DNA of 64,000 bases from an uncultured Bacteroidota bacterium (GCA_903863935.1 CAIPDV010000042.1:1-64000), one strand, 5' to 3'. Positions 34,572-43,861 are shown, counted from the stretch's first letter. The notes: generated by a model not told the origin, from the sequence alone. Program-made: numbers and translations.

Positions 34572-35690
34572 ATGAAAGTAGCTATTGTACATGATTGGTT
34601 CAATGAAGAAGGCGGTTCGGAGAAGGTTGTTAAGGAAATCATTGCCTGCTTTCCGGATGCCGATATCTTCTGCCTTTTTGATTTTTTTGATAATGAAAAA
34701 CGCACAAAATATTTGGCAGGAAAATCAACTAAAACAAGCTTCATTCAATATATCCCTTTTGCGAAAAAGTTCTACCGTTTTTTATTCCCCTTTTTTCCAA
34801 GAGCTATAGAGGGTCTTGATCTTTCAACCTATGACCTTATTATTTCATCTTCCTTTTGCGTTTCAAAAGGGGTACTTAAATCCGGCAAACAACTTCATAT
34901 TTGTTATTGCCATAGCCCTGTAAGATATGCCTGGGATTTACGGAACGATTACCTGAACGAAGTTAAAGGCCCTTTTACAAAAAAGGTATTCAATTATTTT
35001 CTCGATCGCTTAAAAAAATGGGATATTGAAAGCAGCAAAAGCGTTGATTTTTTTATTGCGAACTCACAAAATGTAAAAAAAAGAATCCGGGAAAATTATG
35101 GAAGGGAAGCAATTGTAATTTATCCGCCGGTCAATATAAATTCCTTTACCTATACTGCTGATAAAAAAAATTACTACTTCTCTATTTCAAGGTTAGTTGC
35201 ATACAAAAAAACGGAATTAATAGTAAGGGCCTTTGCTAAACTTCCGCATTTGCAATTGGAGGTTGGAGGCAGCGGACCTAAATTCAAAAGACTGCAGAGA
35301 ATTGCTACCCCAAATGTTACACTACTTGGTTATATTGATTCGCAGACAAAAAAAACTAAAATAGAAAATGCCAAGGCCTTTATTGGTGCCGCTAATGAAG
35401 ATTTCGGGATAACCATGGTTGAGGCACAGTCATCGGGCACACCCGTAATAGTACCATACATGGGTGGTTATATCGAAACAGTGCTTGAAACAACCGGTTT
35501 ATTCTTTAAGAAGCAAAGCGTCGAAGATATTGTTGATGCGATTACCACATTCGAAAAACAAAACAAACTCTATCAGCCTTCTGATTTCAGGAATAATGTA
35601 GAACGGTTTAATGTTTCACGGTTCAAGAATGAATTCATCTTATTTGTAAACGACAGATTTTCTCAATTCAATAATTCCGGTGGAAAGTAA
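34572..35690 (+). CDS. GT4 glycosyltransferase (WbaZ-like)
   Basis: A 372-residue GT-B enzyme. The N-terminus VAIVHDWFNEEGGSEKVV and the middle HICYCHSPVRYAWDL are typical of mannosyl-type GT4 enzymes close to WbaZ. The C-terminal half carries YFSISRLVAYKKTEL, VGGSGP and the E-x7-E motif in NEDFGITMVEAQSSG. Sugar specificity is a guess (often mannose). Its 3' end overlaps the following gene by 11 bases, indicating translational coupling. Confidence 0.93.
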   Translation: MKVAIVHDWFNEEGGSEKVVKEIIACFPDADIFCLFDFFDNEKRTKYLAGKSTKTSFIQYIPFAKKFYRFLFPFFPRAIEGLDLSTYDLIISSSFCVSKGVLKSGKQLHICYCHSPVRYAWDLRNDYLNEVKGPFTKKVFNYFLDRLKKWDIESSKSVDFFIANSQNVKKRIRENYGREAIVIYPPVNINSFTYTADKKNYYFSISRLVAYKKTELIVRAFAKLPHLQLEVGGSGPKFKRLQRIATPNVTLLGYIDSQTKKTKIENAKAFIGAANEDFGITMVEAQSSGTPVIVPYMGGYIETVLETTGLFFKKQSVEDIVDAITTFEKQNKLYQPSDFRNNVERFNVSRFKNEFILFVNDRFSQFNNSGGK

Positions 35691-36933
35691 CCTTAAAACT
35701 ATTTCTTCATTCGGAGCGCGTGGCTCTCTTTTATTGTTATTCGCCTTTCCTATCTATCCTTTACCCGTTACGAATATTATTTTCATTTCATTTGCATTCT
35801 TTTCATTGCTTTCATGGGTATCAACAAAATGTCCTTCTATATGGAAAGCCCTTGGCAGGAATATCATATTCGCACTCCCATTTGCACCTTACCTTATCGA
35901 ATTGTGTTTTTACCATTCAAATGCGGTAGTTGGTTTCGAGGTGGAAAAAAAACTTTTGTTTTTCACCGCGCCATTTGCATTTGCATTTTACACTTCCTCT
36001 TTAAAACTCTTTAATTTTCGCGTTTACATCAGGACATTCTGTATCTCCATGATACTACTATCAGTTTACTCAATTCTTCTTCTTATAACAAATAAAATAT
36101 TATTTGATCCTGCTTACTATGCAGGCGACGCATCAACATTGCGGATCAAATTCGAAGATATCGCCCGGTTGCATCCTACCTATTTCGGCCTTTTTGCTTC
36201 CATCTCCATGCTATGGCTAATCTATGATCATAAAAATTTAACCCGGAAATTAAAATGGATATCGGGCTTTTCAATTTGCATTTTATTATTTGTTGATGTA
36301 CTTATTGCTGCTAAAATGTCATTGATAATTTTATTTGCAGGTACTGTAGTTATTTTATATAAAACCACTACCCAAAAGAAACATCTCGTTATTCCTTATG
36401 GGGTTTTACTTGCAGTTTTTACTATTTTAATAGTTGTAATACCTTCATCGAGAGAACGATTATATGAAATGATACATATCCTTTATTCAAAAAACGTTAC
36501 CTATAATAGTGTAAATGAAAGGAAGATAATTTTCAATTGCAGCTGGAATATTTTTAAAAACAACATTTGGCTGGGTGTTGGTTGTAGAAACACGCAGCAA
36601 TTTCTTAATGCGTTTTATTGGTCAATTCAATATTACCCTGCGTTTATTAAAAACTACAATTCCCACAATCAATTTCTCACACTTGGTCTTAATTATGGAA
36701 TCTTTGATGTATTTCTTTTCTTAGGCTCAATCGGGGCGGTATTATACAGGCAAAGGAAAAACATTTTTGCAATCGTTTTGATTGGTTCTATCGTAATGAT
36801 AATGCTTACAGAATCAATACTTGAGAGGCAGATGGGAGTCTATTTTTTTGCGCTTTTTACGCTGCTGCTTTTTAATATTGACAGGCGGGAAGAGTCTGCC
36901 AAATCATTAATTGAAACAAGCACTACGAATTAA
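35680..36933 (+). CDS. O-antigen ligase/polymerase family membrane protein
   Basis: A 417-residue protein with about ten to twelve membrane segments and a periplasmic loop containing ERKIIFNCSWNIF, GVGCRNTQQF and NYNSHNQFLTLGLNYG. The HNQFL segment is the Wzy_C/WaaL signature. Proteins of this group either ligate glycan to lipid A-core or polymerise repeat units. With an ABC exporter in the same operon, ligation is the more economical reading. GTG start inside the 3' end of the GT4 gene. Last gene of the operon; it converges with a kinase remnant with an 11-base overlap. Confidence 0.87.
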   Translation: MESNLKTISSFGARGSLLLLFAFPIYPLPVTNIIFISFAFFSLLSWVSTKCPSIWKALGRNIIFALPFAPYLIELCFYHSNAVVGFEVEKKLLFFTAPFAFAFYTSSLKLFNFRVYIRTFCISMILLSVYSILLLITNKILFDPAYYAGDASTLRIKFEDIARLHPTYFGLFASISMLWLIYDHKNLTRKLKWISGFSICILLFVDVLIAAKMSLIILFAGTVVILYKTTTQKKHLVIPYGVLLAVFTILIVVIPSSRERLYEMIHILYSKNVTYNSVNERKIIFNCSWNIFKNNIWLGVGCRNTQQFLNAFYWSIQYYPAFIKNYNSHNQFLTLGLNYGIFDVFLFLGSIGAVLYRQRKNIFAIVLIGSIVMIMLTESILERQMGVYFFALFTLLLFNIDRREESAKSLIETSTTN

Positions 36934-37201
36934 AAGCAGGTAAAATAAAATAAAAGCGGCTGCCTTTTCCAACTGAACTTTCCAACCCAATTTTACCCTG
37001 TTGCGATTCAATGAATTCTTTACTTATTGCCAGGCCTAATCCTGTCCCTGATTTACCTAATTCCATACTTGGAATCTTATTAAACTTATCGAACACTCTA
37101 TCCTGATATTTGGGGTCAATCCCTTGGCCATGATCAATTGCCGAAAATACAATACCTTCAGGCAATTCCTTTACTTCCATTACGGTAGCAGAATACTGCA
37201 A
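36923..37201 (-). pseudogene. Histidine kinase remnant (HATPase C-terminal part)
   Basis: The 92 codons encode only the last part of a HATPase_c domain: G1 box DHGQGID, F box VFDKFNKIP, G2 box GTGLGLAISKEF and the closing GKGSRFYFILP. The H-box and the sensor are missing. Directly upstream in the same frame only a shadow of the N-box remains (YALQYS) before a TGA at 37223-37225. No ATG is available. It lies downstream of, and on the same strand as, the sigma-54 response regulator, so it may be what is left of that regulator's kinase. Confidence 0.8.
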
Positions 37202-37723
37202 TGCATAAAATAAAAAGTGCTGTCATGGTTTTAAATTTTTTCAAAAAAGTTTATCGACTTGAAGAGTATCCACATACCAATCAGGCATCCAAGGAAAAGT
37301 ATTATTGTCATCATTTTATTTAGTATTTATTGTGCGATTATTCTTTATTTTATCGATTGTAAAGTTGGGGGTTGGGGTGTTTGTTACATATGCCTTTCAT
37401 CATGTCAGTTTATGACACTTATCAATAAAATTTCAGATTTTGGTATAGATTTCATTAATCAGTTGAGTTTGTGTTATACGTTTGACATGTAAGTATACAA
37501 TAGCCATGCCAATCTCAGAAACGAATGATGAATTCATGCTAATTATCTGGTATACTATGCCTTAAAATGACAATTCAGAAAATGTTATCAATACCTATGG
37601 ATATTTAACCCTACCATTATGGAAGGGTTATTTTCATTTTGGAAGGGTAGGTTTTAGCCCAATATAGAATTGGCTACTAAATGAAGAGTCTTCTTTGAAA
37701 AAAAATACTGTATTCCGCTTTCT
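37202..37723. other. Non-coding stretch with operator-like inverted repeat
   Basis: About 520 bases between the kinase remnant and the small membrane protein. I see no convincing gene; a TTG-started 77-codon frame at 37259-37492 has poor composition. The notable structure is AACCCTACC-ATTAT-GGAAGGGTT at 37607-37629 (one mismatch in the stem), with a further GGAAGGGT half-site at 37641, exactly 20 bases after the second arm. Confidence 0.5.
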
Positions 37724-37978
37724 TTAAAATCGCTTTCTTAATAACTCAATAACAAGATACCCGATAAGAGCTAAAATAATTGCGATTGCAAAATTGGCCC
37801 AGGTGAATATATCTTCAATCGCCCATAGCAGACCATTTTTTTGGCCAAGGCCCGAATGTGTATATTCTCCCATCAATAAATTCGAGTAAAAGAGGAAAAG
37901 AATAAAACCTACCTCCAGAAATGTTCTCCAGAAGAATGGTAGTTTTTTCTTGTCATTTCCTGTTGCCTTCTTGTCCAT
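37724..37978 (-). CDS. Small membrane protein, 84 aa, next to the response regulator
   Basis: A basic N-terminus (MDKKATGNDKKKLPFFW) is followed by two predicted membrane helices (about residues 21-38 and 58-80) and a short KRF end. The loop between carries EYTHSGLGQ. I do not recognise a family. It begins 6 bases after the response regulator stop and is almost certainly co-transcribed with it. It may be a membrane accessory of the two-component system; this is inferred from position only. Confidence 0.7.
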   Translation of the reverse strand: MDKKATGNDKKKLPFFWRTFLEVGFILFLFYSNLLMGEYTHSGLGQKNGLLWAIEDIFTWANFAIAIILALIGYLVIELLRKRF

Positions 37979-37984
37979 AACTCA

Positions 37985-39316
37985 TTACAGTTTATATTCT
38001 TCCAATTTGCGATAAAGCGTAGTCAAACCAATGCCCAGTAAGCGTGCCGTTTCCGTTTTATTTCCATTAGTATGCGCCAATACTCTTTGGATGTGATCCT
38101 TTTCAACGTCTGCCAGATTGAATGAATTCAAATTTCCGGAAACCATGTTCTTTAATTCATATGGAAGCTCATCTGATGAAAGGGTATCCTTATCGGAAAG
38201 AATTACCATGCGCTCCATAATGTTTTTCAGCTCGCGGATATTGCCTTTCCAGTGATATGCTTTTATTTTTTCCAAAAAATCAGGACTCATTTTTGGTGCA
38301 GGCTTATTCACTTTAGCAGCAAATAAACCAAGAAAATGCTCTGCTAAAGGCTCAATATCCCTGGCCCGTTCTCGTAATGCTGGAAGAGAAATTTGGAATA
38401 CGGCAAGCCTGTAAAATAAATCAGAACGAAAATGACCCAAGTCTGCTTCCTTTCGGAGATCACGATTGGTTGCGGCAATAACGCGCACATCCACTTTGGT
38501 GGTTTTACTGTCCCCGACTTTTAAAAATTCCTGCGTCTCCAAAACCCGGAGCAATTTTGCCTGCAGGTCTGCATTCATTTCTCCAATTTCATCCAGGAAA
38601 ATTGTGCCGCCATCGGCTTCTTCAAAAAGGCCTTTAGTATCTTTAGTAGCACCTGTATAAGCACCGGCTTTATGCCCGAATAACTCACTTTCTAAAATAT
38701 CCTTCCCAAGGGCTGAGCAATTAACAGCCACATAATTTTTTTCCCTTCTGCTACTGGCATAGTGTATAGCTTGCGCAAATACCTCTTTACCTGTTCCGGT
38801 TTCTCCAAGCAGCAGCACAGTAGCATCGGTAGGTGCAACTTTTTTTGCAAGATTAACTGCTTCCTGAATTTGCTTGGATGTTCCTATGATACTGTCAAAT
38901 CCATATTGCTTGTTAACTTTTTTTTCTAACCTGTATAGACGTTTTTGCAATTCAGACTTATCGACTGCCCTATATAAAAGCGGAAGAATTTTATCGTTGT
39001 CATCTCCTTTGGTGATATAATCAAATGCGCCATTCTTTATTGCTTTTACACCATCGGCAATGGTTCCATATGCAGTCAGCATGATAACCTCAGAAGACGG
39101 AGCTATCTCTTTTATTTTTTTCACCACATCAATACCGTTTGCATCCGGTAATTTTACATCGCAAATCACCACGTTAAAATCTTCCTGCTCAAGTTTTTTA
39201 AGCCCGGCTTTGGCTGTGGCAGCTTCAGCTACCTTAAATCCTTCTAACGAAATGATGCGGGAAAGTAATCCTCTCAGTTTTTCTTCGTCATCTATTATCA
39301 ATACGTTTCCGCCCAT
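37985..39316 (-). CDS. Sigma-54-dependent response regulator (NtrC/AtoC family)
   Basis: The 443 residues show the full three-domain layout. The receiver (1-120) has LIIDDEEKL and phospho-acceptor Asp53 in ICDVKLP. The AAA+ domain (about 140-370) has Walker A GETGTGKE (171-178), the sigma-54 contact loop GAYTGA (218-223) and Walker [10 protein letters not shown] Fis-type helix-turn-helix lies at 408-443 ([20 protein letters not shown]). It activates transcription from sigma-54 promoters after phosphorylation. No intact kinase adjoins it; candidates are the remnant at 36923 or the NtrY-like kinase at 42225. Confidence 0.96.
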   Translation of the reverse strand: MGGNVLIIDDEEKLRGLLSRIISLEGFKVAEAATAKAGLKKLEQEDFNVVICDVKLPDANGIDVVKKIKEIAPSSEVIMLTAYGTIADGVKAIKNGAFDYITKGDDNDKILPLLYRAVDKSELQKRLYRLEKKVNKQYGFDSIIGTSKQIQEAVNLAKKVAPTDATVLLLGETGTGKEVFAQAIHYASSRREKNYVAVNCSALGKDILESELFGHKAGAYTGATKDTKGLFEEADGGTIFLDEIGEMNADLQAKLLRVLETQEFLKVGDSKTTKVDVRVIAATNRDLRKEADLGHFRSDLFYRLAVFQISLPALRERARDIEPLAEHFLGLFAAKVNKPAPKMSPDFLEKIKAYHWKGNIRELKNIMERMVILSDKDTLSSDELPYELKNMVSGNLNSFNLADVEKDHIQRVLAHTNGNKTETARLLGIGLTTLYRKLEEYKL

Positions 39317-39335
39317 AAACCGCTATAATGAAAAG

Positions 39336-39343
39336 CAAAGATA
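39336..39343 (-). promoter_or_regulatory. Promoter -7 element TATCTTTG (minus strand)
   Basis: Exact TAnnTTTG match, 20 bases before the response-regulator ATG. Confidence 0.55.
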
Positions 39344-39435
39344 TTGATTAAAAAAGTATCGGGTCATCAATACATCCAAACCTATGGATTACTTTGAATT
39401 AGAATTGTGCTACATTTTTAGTTAATTTGCAGGCT

Positions 39436-40338
39436 ATGATATCAAAAGAATCAATAGAAAACTATTTCCAGAGCCTTCAGGATGAAATTTGCAATGGCCT
39501 TGAAAAGGCTGACGGTAAAGGAAATTTTCAGGAGGATCTTTGGAAAAGAGAAGCGGGTGGTGGCGGCCGAACCCGAATCATTTCAAATGGAGATGTAATT
39601 GAAAAAGGCGGCGTTAATTTCTCTTCCGTTTTTGGCCCCTGCCCTGATTTTCTAAGGAAGGAGGCGGGCCTTGCTGAAAACGAAGAAGCCGAATTTCATG
39701 CGACGGGAGTATCTTTAGTGATACACCCTGTCAACCCAATGATTCCTATCATACACATGAATGTACGTTATTTGAAAGCAGGTAACCTTGAATGGTTCGG
39801 CGGTGGTATTGACCTTACCCCGCACTATATTTTCGAGGAAGATGCAACTTTTTTCCACAACCACCTTAAATCTGTTTGCGATACACACAATCCAGCCTAC
39901 TATACAGAATTTAAAAAGTGGGCCGACGATTATTTTTTTATTAAACACCGCAATGAAACACGTGGCATCGGCGGAATATTTTTCGACCGATTAGCAGCTA
40001 AGGATTCTATTTCAATTGAAGACAGATTCAATTTTGTGCAAACCATTGGCAATAGTTTTCTTGGAGCATATCTTCCATTGATAGAAAAAAACAGAAACAA
40101 AACTTATACCGAAGCTAACAGACAGTGGCAATTGCTGAGACGTGGCAGATACGTCGAGTTTAATTTGGTGTATGATAGAGGAACGAAATTCGGACTGCTT
40201 ACAAACGGCAGAACCGAATCAATCTTGATGAGCCTACCTCCTACTGCCTGTTGGGAATATATGAATATTCCGGGGAAAGATAGCCTGGAAGAAAAGACAT
40301 TAAGCCTTCTGAGAAAAGGAATAGATTGGGCAAAATAA
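39436..40338 (+). CDS. hemF: Coproporphyrinogen III oxidase, oxygen-dependent
   Basis: A 300-residue enzyme that fits HemF throughout: WKREAGGGGRTRIISNGDV near the start, KGGVNFSSVFG, EFHATGVSLVIHP with the catalytic His, IHMNVRYL, WFGGGIDLTPHY, GIGGIFFDRL, RRGRYVEFNLVYDRGTKFGL and a late SLPP. It oxidatively decarboxylates coproporphyrinogen III with O2 in haem synthesis. Its presence indicates aerobic growth. The ATG at 39436 was preferred to a TTG nine bases upstream. It converges with the cyclase gene, leaving 3 bases between them. The haem chaperone HemW is encoded nearby on the other strand. Confidence 0.98.
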   Translation: MISKESIENYFQSLQDEICNGLEKADGKGNFQEDLWKREAGGGGRTRIISNGDVIEKGGVNFSSVFGPCPDFLRKEAGLAENEEAEFHATGVSLVIHPVNPMIPIIHMNVRYLKAGNLEWFGGGIDLTPHYIFEEDATFFHNHLKSVCDTHNPAYYTEFKKWADDYFFIKHRNETRGIGGIFFDRLAAKDSISIEDRFNFVQTIGNSFLGAYLPLIEKNRNKTYTEANRQWQLLRRGRYVEFNLVYDRGTKFGLLTNGRTESILMSLPPTACWEYMNIPGKDSLEEKTLSLLRKGIDWAK

Positions 40339-40341
40339 AAA

Positions 40342-41094
40342 TTACATCACAATTTTGTAAAGCACCGGCTTGCTCGGAGTAGCATCATTTTCGAAGCTTG
40401 CAATTTGCAGGTTAAGCAGGTACATTCCATCCAGTATATCGTTCGGAACATATATCAACTCAGTAATTGTTTTGTGCGTTTGCGGATTGTTGGGATAATC
40501 CCAAAAAATATGGTGCGCGGTTAACTTGCCCTCGTCCTTTTCCCGGTCGACTGATGGTAAGTCTATCAGGAAATGCTCCACACCAATCTCAACAATATAT
40601 CGCATTGCTTCTTCAGTAATAAATGGTGGATTCGTTCCGGAATATTGCATATCCATTTTTGAAACCGGGTTTGAAATGGTTCGGATTATAAGGGCTTCCG
40701 GCCTTTTATCATCCAAACAGTTTTTAATATGTTGCGCGCTGATTACATGATCTCCATTTTCTAATTGATCGGGAAGAATTGTAATGACTTCTGCAATAAA
40801 AAAGAATTTCTTTAAACCCTGGTTGATGGAATAATTCTCCTTGCTTATATGCCCAACACATTCGGTATGCGTCCCATTCCCGTGAGGATTAAAAGCTATG
40901 TTCCGAAAATTTACAGAACCTCCCAGTGCAACTTCTCCTACCCAATCGCCAACACGAATAGGTTCAATTTTCACTGGTGCTGCATTCCAGGCGTTCACAT
41001 TTTTTTCTCCCGCCCTTAACGGAATTGAAATGTCGATTGGTTTATCCAGATCCGTTTTATATATTTTTCCTTTATGATTGATGGTTGTAAACAT
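40342..41094 (-). CDS. Cyclase-family hydrolase (kynurenine formamidase-like)
   Basis: A 250-residue protein of the cyclase/KynB superfamily. The metal-binding signature appears as NPHGNGTHTECVGHIS (the HxGTHxD-type motif, with E in the final place), and conserved regions include DLPSVDREKDEGKLTAHHIFW. Such enzymes hydrolyse N-formylkynurenine or cyclic amides with zinc or manganese. The actual substrate is unknown; no tryptophan-degradation genes are near. The ATG at 41094 leaves 2 bases after the hemW stop. A TTG at 41100 is possible. Last gene of a kinase-hemW-cyclase operon. Confidence 0.85.
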   Translation of the reverse strand: MFTTINHKGKIYKTDLDKPIDISIPLRAGEKNVNAWNAAPVKIEPIRVGDWVGEVALGGSVNFRNIAFNPHGNGTHTECVGHISKENYSINQGLKKFFFIAEVITILPDQLENGDHVISAQHIKNCLDDKRPEALIIRTISNPVSKMDMQYSGTNPPFITEEAMRYIVEIGVEHFLIDLPSVDREKDEGKLTAHHIFWDYPNNPQTHKTITELIYVPNDILDGMYLLNLQIASFENDATPSKPVLYKIVM

Positions 41095-41096
41095 GT

Positions 41097-42221
41097 TCAA
41101 ACAAATAAATCTGATGCTATTTTATCGGCCAGCAATTTACCTTTTTGTGTTAAAATTAAACAATCCTGTTTCCATTGCAAGTCGCCTGCGGCGATGTATG
41201 GTTCAGCACTGTTCATTAATCCATTTAATTTTTCCTCTCCAAAATTACTACTGACAGTTCCCGGGTTAACACCCCAAATGGTGCGTAATCCGGTCATTAT
41301 ATATTCATTGTATTTATTGGCTTCTGTGAGTATTTCAATCTCAAAATCAGGAGTACCTTCACTAATTCCTTTTATATATTTATTGTTGTTCGCCACATTA
41401 AATTGCCTGGAAACTCCATTGTAAGAATGCGCTGAAGGCCCTACACCCAAATAGTGTTCACCCGTCCAGTAGCTGCTGTTATGGCGCGATTGCATACCCT
41501 CTTTGCAAAAATTAGAAATTTCATAATGAATAAAACCCTGCTTTTCTGTTTCACACATCAGCATTTCAAACTGTTCAATTGTTTCAGCTTCTTTTGGTAA
41601 AATTATTTTTCCTGTTTTCAGAAAATGATTGAAAGCGGTTTTCTCTTCAATGGTCAAACAGTAAGCAGACAGATGCGGAACCCCAAGCTTAAAAGCCTGC
41701 TCCAGGTTAGCCGCCCACTTTTCTTTGGTTAAATTTGGCAATCCATAAATCAAATCAATACTGATATTTTTTATGCCAATTGCTTGTGCATTCTTCACCG
41801 ACCCTATGGCTTGTTCGGCAGAATGCGAGCGGTTCATCCTTTCTAAATCTTCATTAAAGAAAGATTGTATACCTATGCTGAGTCTATTAATTCCGACGGC
41901 TTTCAACTCATTTAATTTCTGCTCTGTCAAATCATCCGGGTTTGCTTCCAGTGTTATTTCTGCATCTGATGCTATTAAAAAGTGTTCTTTAACTTTCCCC
42001 ATAATTCTATTAAGCTCTTCACTGCTCAGTATAGATGGGGTTCCTCCGCCAAAATAAACGGTGGTAAGGTTTTTATTTTCCAGATAATCTTTTCTCAGAT
42101 CGATCTCATTGCATAACGCATCAATCAGCAATTCTTTATTTTGTAACGAGGTGGAAAAATGAAAATCGCAGTAATGGCAGGCTTTCCGGCAGAAAGGAAT
42201 ATGGATGTAAATGCCCGGCAC
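41097..42221 (-). CDS. hemW: Radical SAM haem chaperone HemW
   Basis: The 374 residues start MPGIYIHIPFC and carry the cluster motif CRKACHYC (Cys11, Cys15, Cys18) followed by Phe20, a HemW feature that separates it from HemN (CxxxCxxCxC). Further signatures are VYFGGGTPSIL, LEANPDDLT, INRLSIGIQSF, DLIYGLPN and GVGPSAHSY. HemW delivers haem to membrane proteins and is not an oxygen-independent coproporphyrinogen oxidase, as older annotations suggest. It lies 3 bases after the histidine kinase. Confidence 0.95.
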   Translation of the reverse strand: MPGIYIHIPFCRKACHYCDFHFSTSLQNKELLIDALCNEIDLRKDYLENKNLTTVYFGGGTPSILSSEELNRIMGKVKEHFLIASDAEITLEANPDDLTEQKLNELKAVGINRLSIGIQSFFNEDLERMNRSHSAEQAIGSVKNAQAIGIKNISIDLIYGLPNLTKEKWAANLEQAFKLGVPHLSAYCLTIEEKTAFNHFLKTGKIILPKEAETIEQFEMLMCETEKQGFIHYEISNFCKEGMQSRHNSSYWTGEHYLGVGPSAHSYNGVSRQFNVANNNKYIKGISEGTPDFEIEILTEANKYNEYIMTGLRTIWGVNPGTVSSNFGEEKLNGLMNSAEPYIAAGDLQWKQDCLILTQKGKLLADKIASDLFV

Positions 42222-42224
42222 TTT

Positions 42225-43748
42225 TTAAACTTTTGTCATCGCCTTTAGTACTATCCTGAATGTAGTTCCCTTATTTGCTTCTGAACTTTTCACAAATATT
42301 TTTCCTCCGTGATAATCTTCCACTATCCGCTTGCAAAGCGAAAGCCCAAGTCCCCAACCCCTGTCCTTAGTAGTATACCCTGGTTCAAAGACGGTCTTAT
42401 ATTTTCCTTTCGGAATGCCTTTTCCTGTATCGGTAATATCCACTGTTATAGTATCTGCCTGTCTTGATACATCAAGCGTTATAGAGCCCACACCGCCCAT
42501 TGCATCAATGGCATTGCGGAATAAATTTTCAATGACCCATGAAAACAAAGGTGGATTCAGCATAGCCACAGTATCCGTATCCGGAGGAACATTCAGCATG
42601 AATTTTACTTTTTGTGAACTGCGCGTTTTTATATAATCTTTGGTTTCCTCCAATTCATCCACCAGGTCGAATGGTTCAAGCTGCGGTGCAGAGCCTATCT
42701 TGGAGAACCTGCTGGTTATGGTCTCGAGCCGCTTCACATCTTTTTCCATTTCATCGGTAAGCTCTATATTTTTCGATTTCAGGTATTCCACCCAGGCCAT
42801 TAAGGATGTAAGCGGAGTGCCCAACTGGTGGGCCGTCTCTTTTGCAAGCCCTACCCAAACCCTGTTCTGTTCCGCCTTGCGTGAACTATTGAAAAGGTAA
42901 TAAGCCAGCATGATAAACAAACTTATTATCCCCAACTCTAAATATGGATAATAGCGAAGTTCCTTTGACAGTGAAGATTCCTCGTAAAAAATAAACCGCT
43001 TGCCTTCATCCGGCAATTCAATTTCGATTGGCGGATTGCTGTATCGCATATCAGCGATCAGTTCTTTCCGGTATACCGAATCCTTCATCTTCAATGTATC
43101 TACGTTTCCATACTCAACAATTTTTGTCTGCGTGGAATCTGTTAGTATTACCGGCACCGATGAAGCATTGGTCTGCACATCCTTCATGAATGATTCCACC
43201 AGATCATTTAGCACTACTTTCAGTTCGGTAAACAGTTTTGAATCGGAATAATAGAGATAGTTTTTCCGGTCTTTCGCAATAACAATTTCAATGGGTGTAT
43301 GCTGCTTACCCATCAGCCGCATCTGGCTGTTCAGGTATCCGGTATCATTCTGCTTTGCTTTTACAGTATCCGCTAAGTTCCGACTTTGCTGAGGTTTGCC
43401 CCTGTCGTCGACTAAAATAACAGGAACCGTTTGATTGTTCTTTATCACGTCGAGCAGGAAACTGAGATCACCTATCGGAGCATTCACGTCTCCAACCTTG
43501 CGGGTTGCATCGGCCCACAGTTGTACCTTTTGCCGCTCGTCCGAACCAATTTGATTGAACAAGTAATTGGCATATTTAACCAGCCTTGCTTTTTTCTGGA
43601 TGGCCTCGGCCCATAGCTGAACCTTGTTGCGTTCTTCCTTCTCTACCTTTTGAACCAGCCCGTTGGTATAGAACAACGATGCTCCTGCAATAAGAAAAGC
43701 CCCAATTATCAGGGCAAACTTCCAACGGCTTTTTTGGGTGTAGTTCAT
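42225..43748 (-). CDS. NtrY-like sensor histidine kinase with duplicated sensor segment
   Basis: A 507-residue kinase with membrane segments near 11-30 and 270-287 and a periplasmic domain between them. The cytoplasmic part has the H-box ETAHQLGTPLTSLMAW (His307), N-box ENLFRNAIDAM, G1 DTGKGIP and G2 RGWGLGLSLCKRI. The sensor repeats itself: residues ~108-177 (VPVILVDD...PIEIVIAKDRKNYLYYSDSKLFTEL) and ~198-266 (VPVILTDS...PIEIELPDEGKRFIFYEESSLSKEL) are co-linear. A second repeat (KVQLWAEA at 42, KVQLWADA at 74) precedes it. It heads an operon with hemW and the cyclase; a link to haem or redox state is possible but not shown. Confidence 0.92.
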   Translation of the reverse strand: MNYTQKSRWKFALIIGAFLIAGASLFYTNGLVQKVEKEERNKVQLWAEAIQKKARLVKYANYLFNQIGSDERQKVQLWADATRKVGDVNAPIGDLSFLLDVIKNNQTVPVILVDDRGKPQQSRNLADTVKAKQNDTGYLNSQMRLMGKQHTPIEIVIAKDRKNYLYYSDSKLFTELKVVLNDLVESFMKDVQTNASSVPVILTDSTQTKIVEYGNVDTLKMKDSVYRKELIADMRYSNPPIEIELPDEGKRFIFYEESSLSKELRYYPYLELGIISLFIMLAYYLFNSSRKAEQNRVWVGLAKETAHQLGTPLTSLMAWVEYLKSKNIELTDEMEKDVKRLETITSRFSKIGSAPQLEPFDLVDELEETKDYIKTRSSQKVKFMLNVPPDTDTVAMLNPPLFSWVIENLFRNAIDAMGGVGSITLDVSRQADTITVDITDTGKGIPKGKYKTVFEPGYTTKDRGWGLGLSLCKRIVEDYHGGKIFVKSSEANKGTTFRIVLKAMTKV

Positions 43749-43762
43749 TTATCAGTAAAACA

Positions 43763-43770
43763 CAAAGTTA
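43763..43770 (-). promoter_or_regulatory. Promoter -7 element TAACTTTG (minus strand)
   Basis: Exact TAnnTTTG match, 15 bases before the kinase ATG; would drive the kinase-hemW-cyclase operon. Confidence 0.55.
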
Positions 43771-43861
43771 ATTAGAATATTACGCTTACCCTTCTTTTTC
43801 CATGTTTCATTTAACATTGTTTGGCATTTGATTCCTTGAGTTTCTTGCTTACAATTCAGAT

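Noticed and set aside
37259-37492. 77-codon frame with a hydrophobic start between the kinase remnant and small membrane protein
   Set aside because: TTG start, odd composition (many Cys/Ile) and no family; overlaps AT-rich spacer, so not called as a gene.
41098-41100. TTG start for the cyclase gene overlapping hemW
   Set aside because: An ATG two codons later fits better and leaves a clean 2-base gap.
41097-42221. Oxygen-independent coproporphyrinogen oxidase HemN
   Set aside because: CxxxCxxC followed by Phe instead of the CxxxCxxCxC pattern; HemW is the right name.
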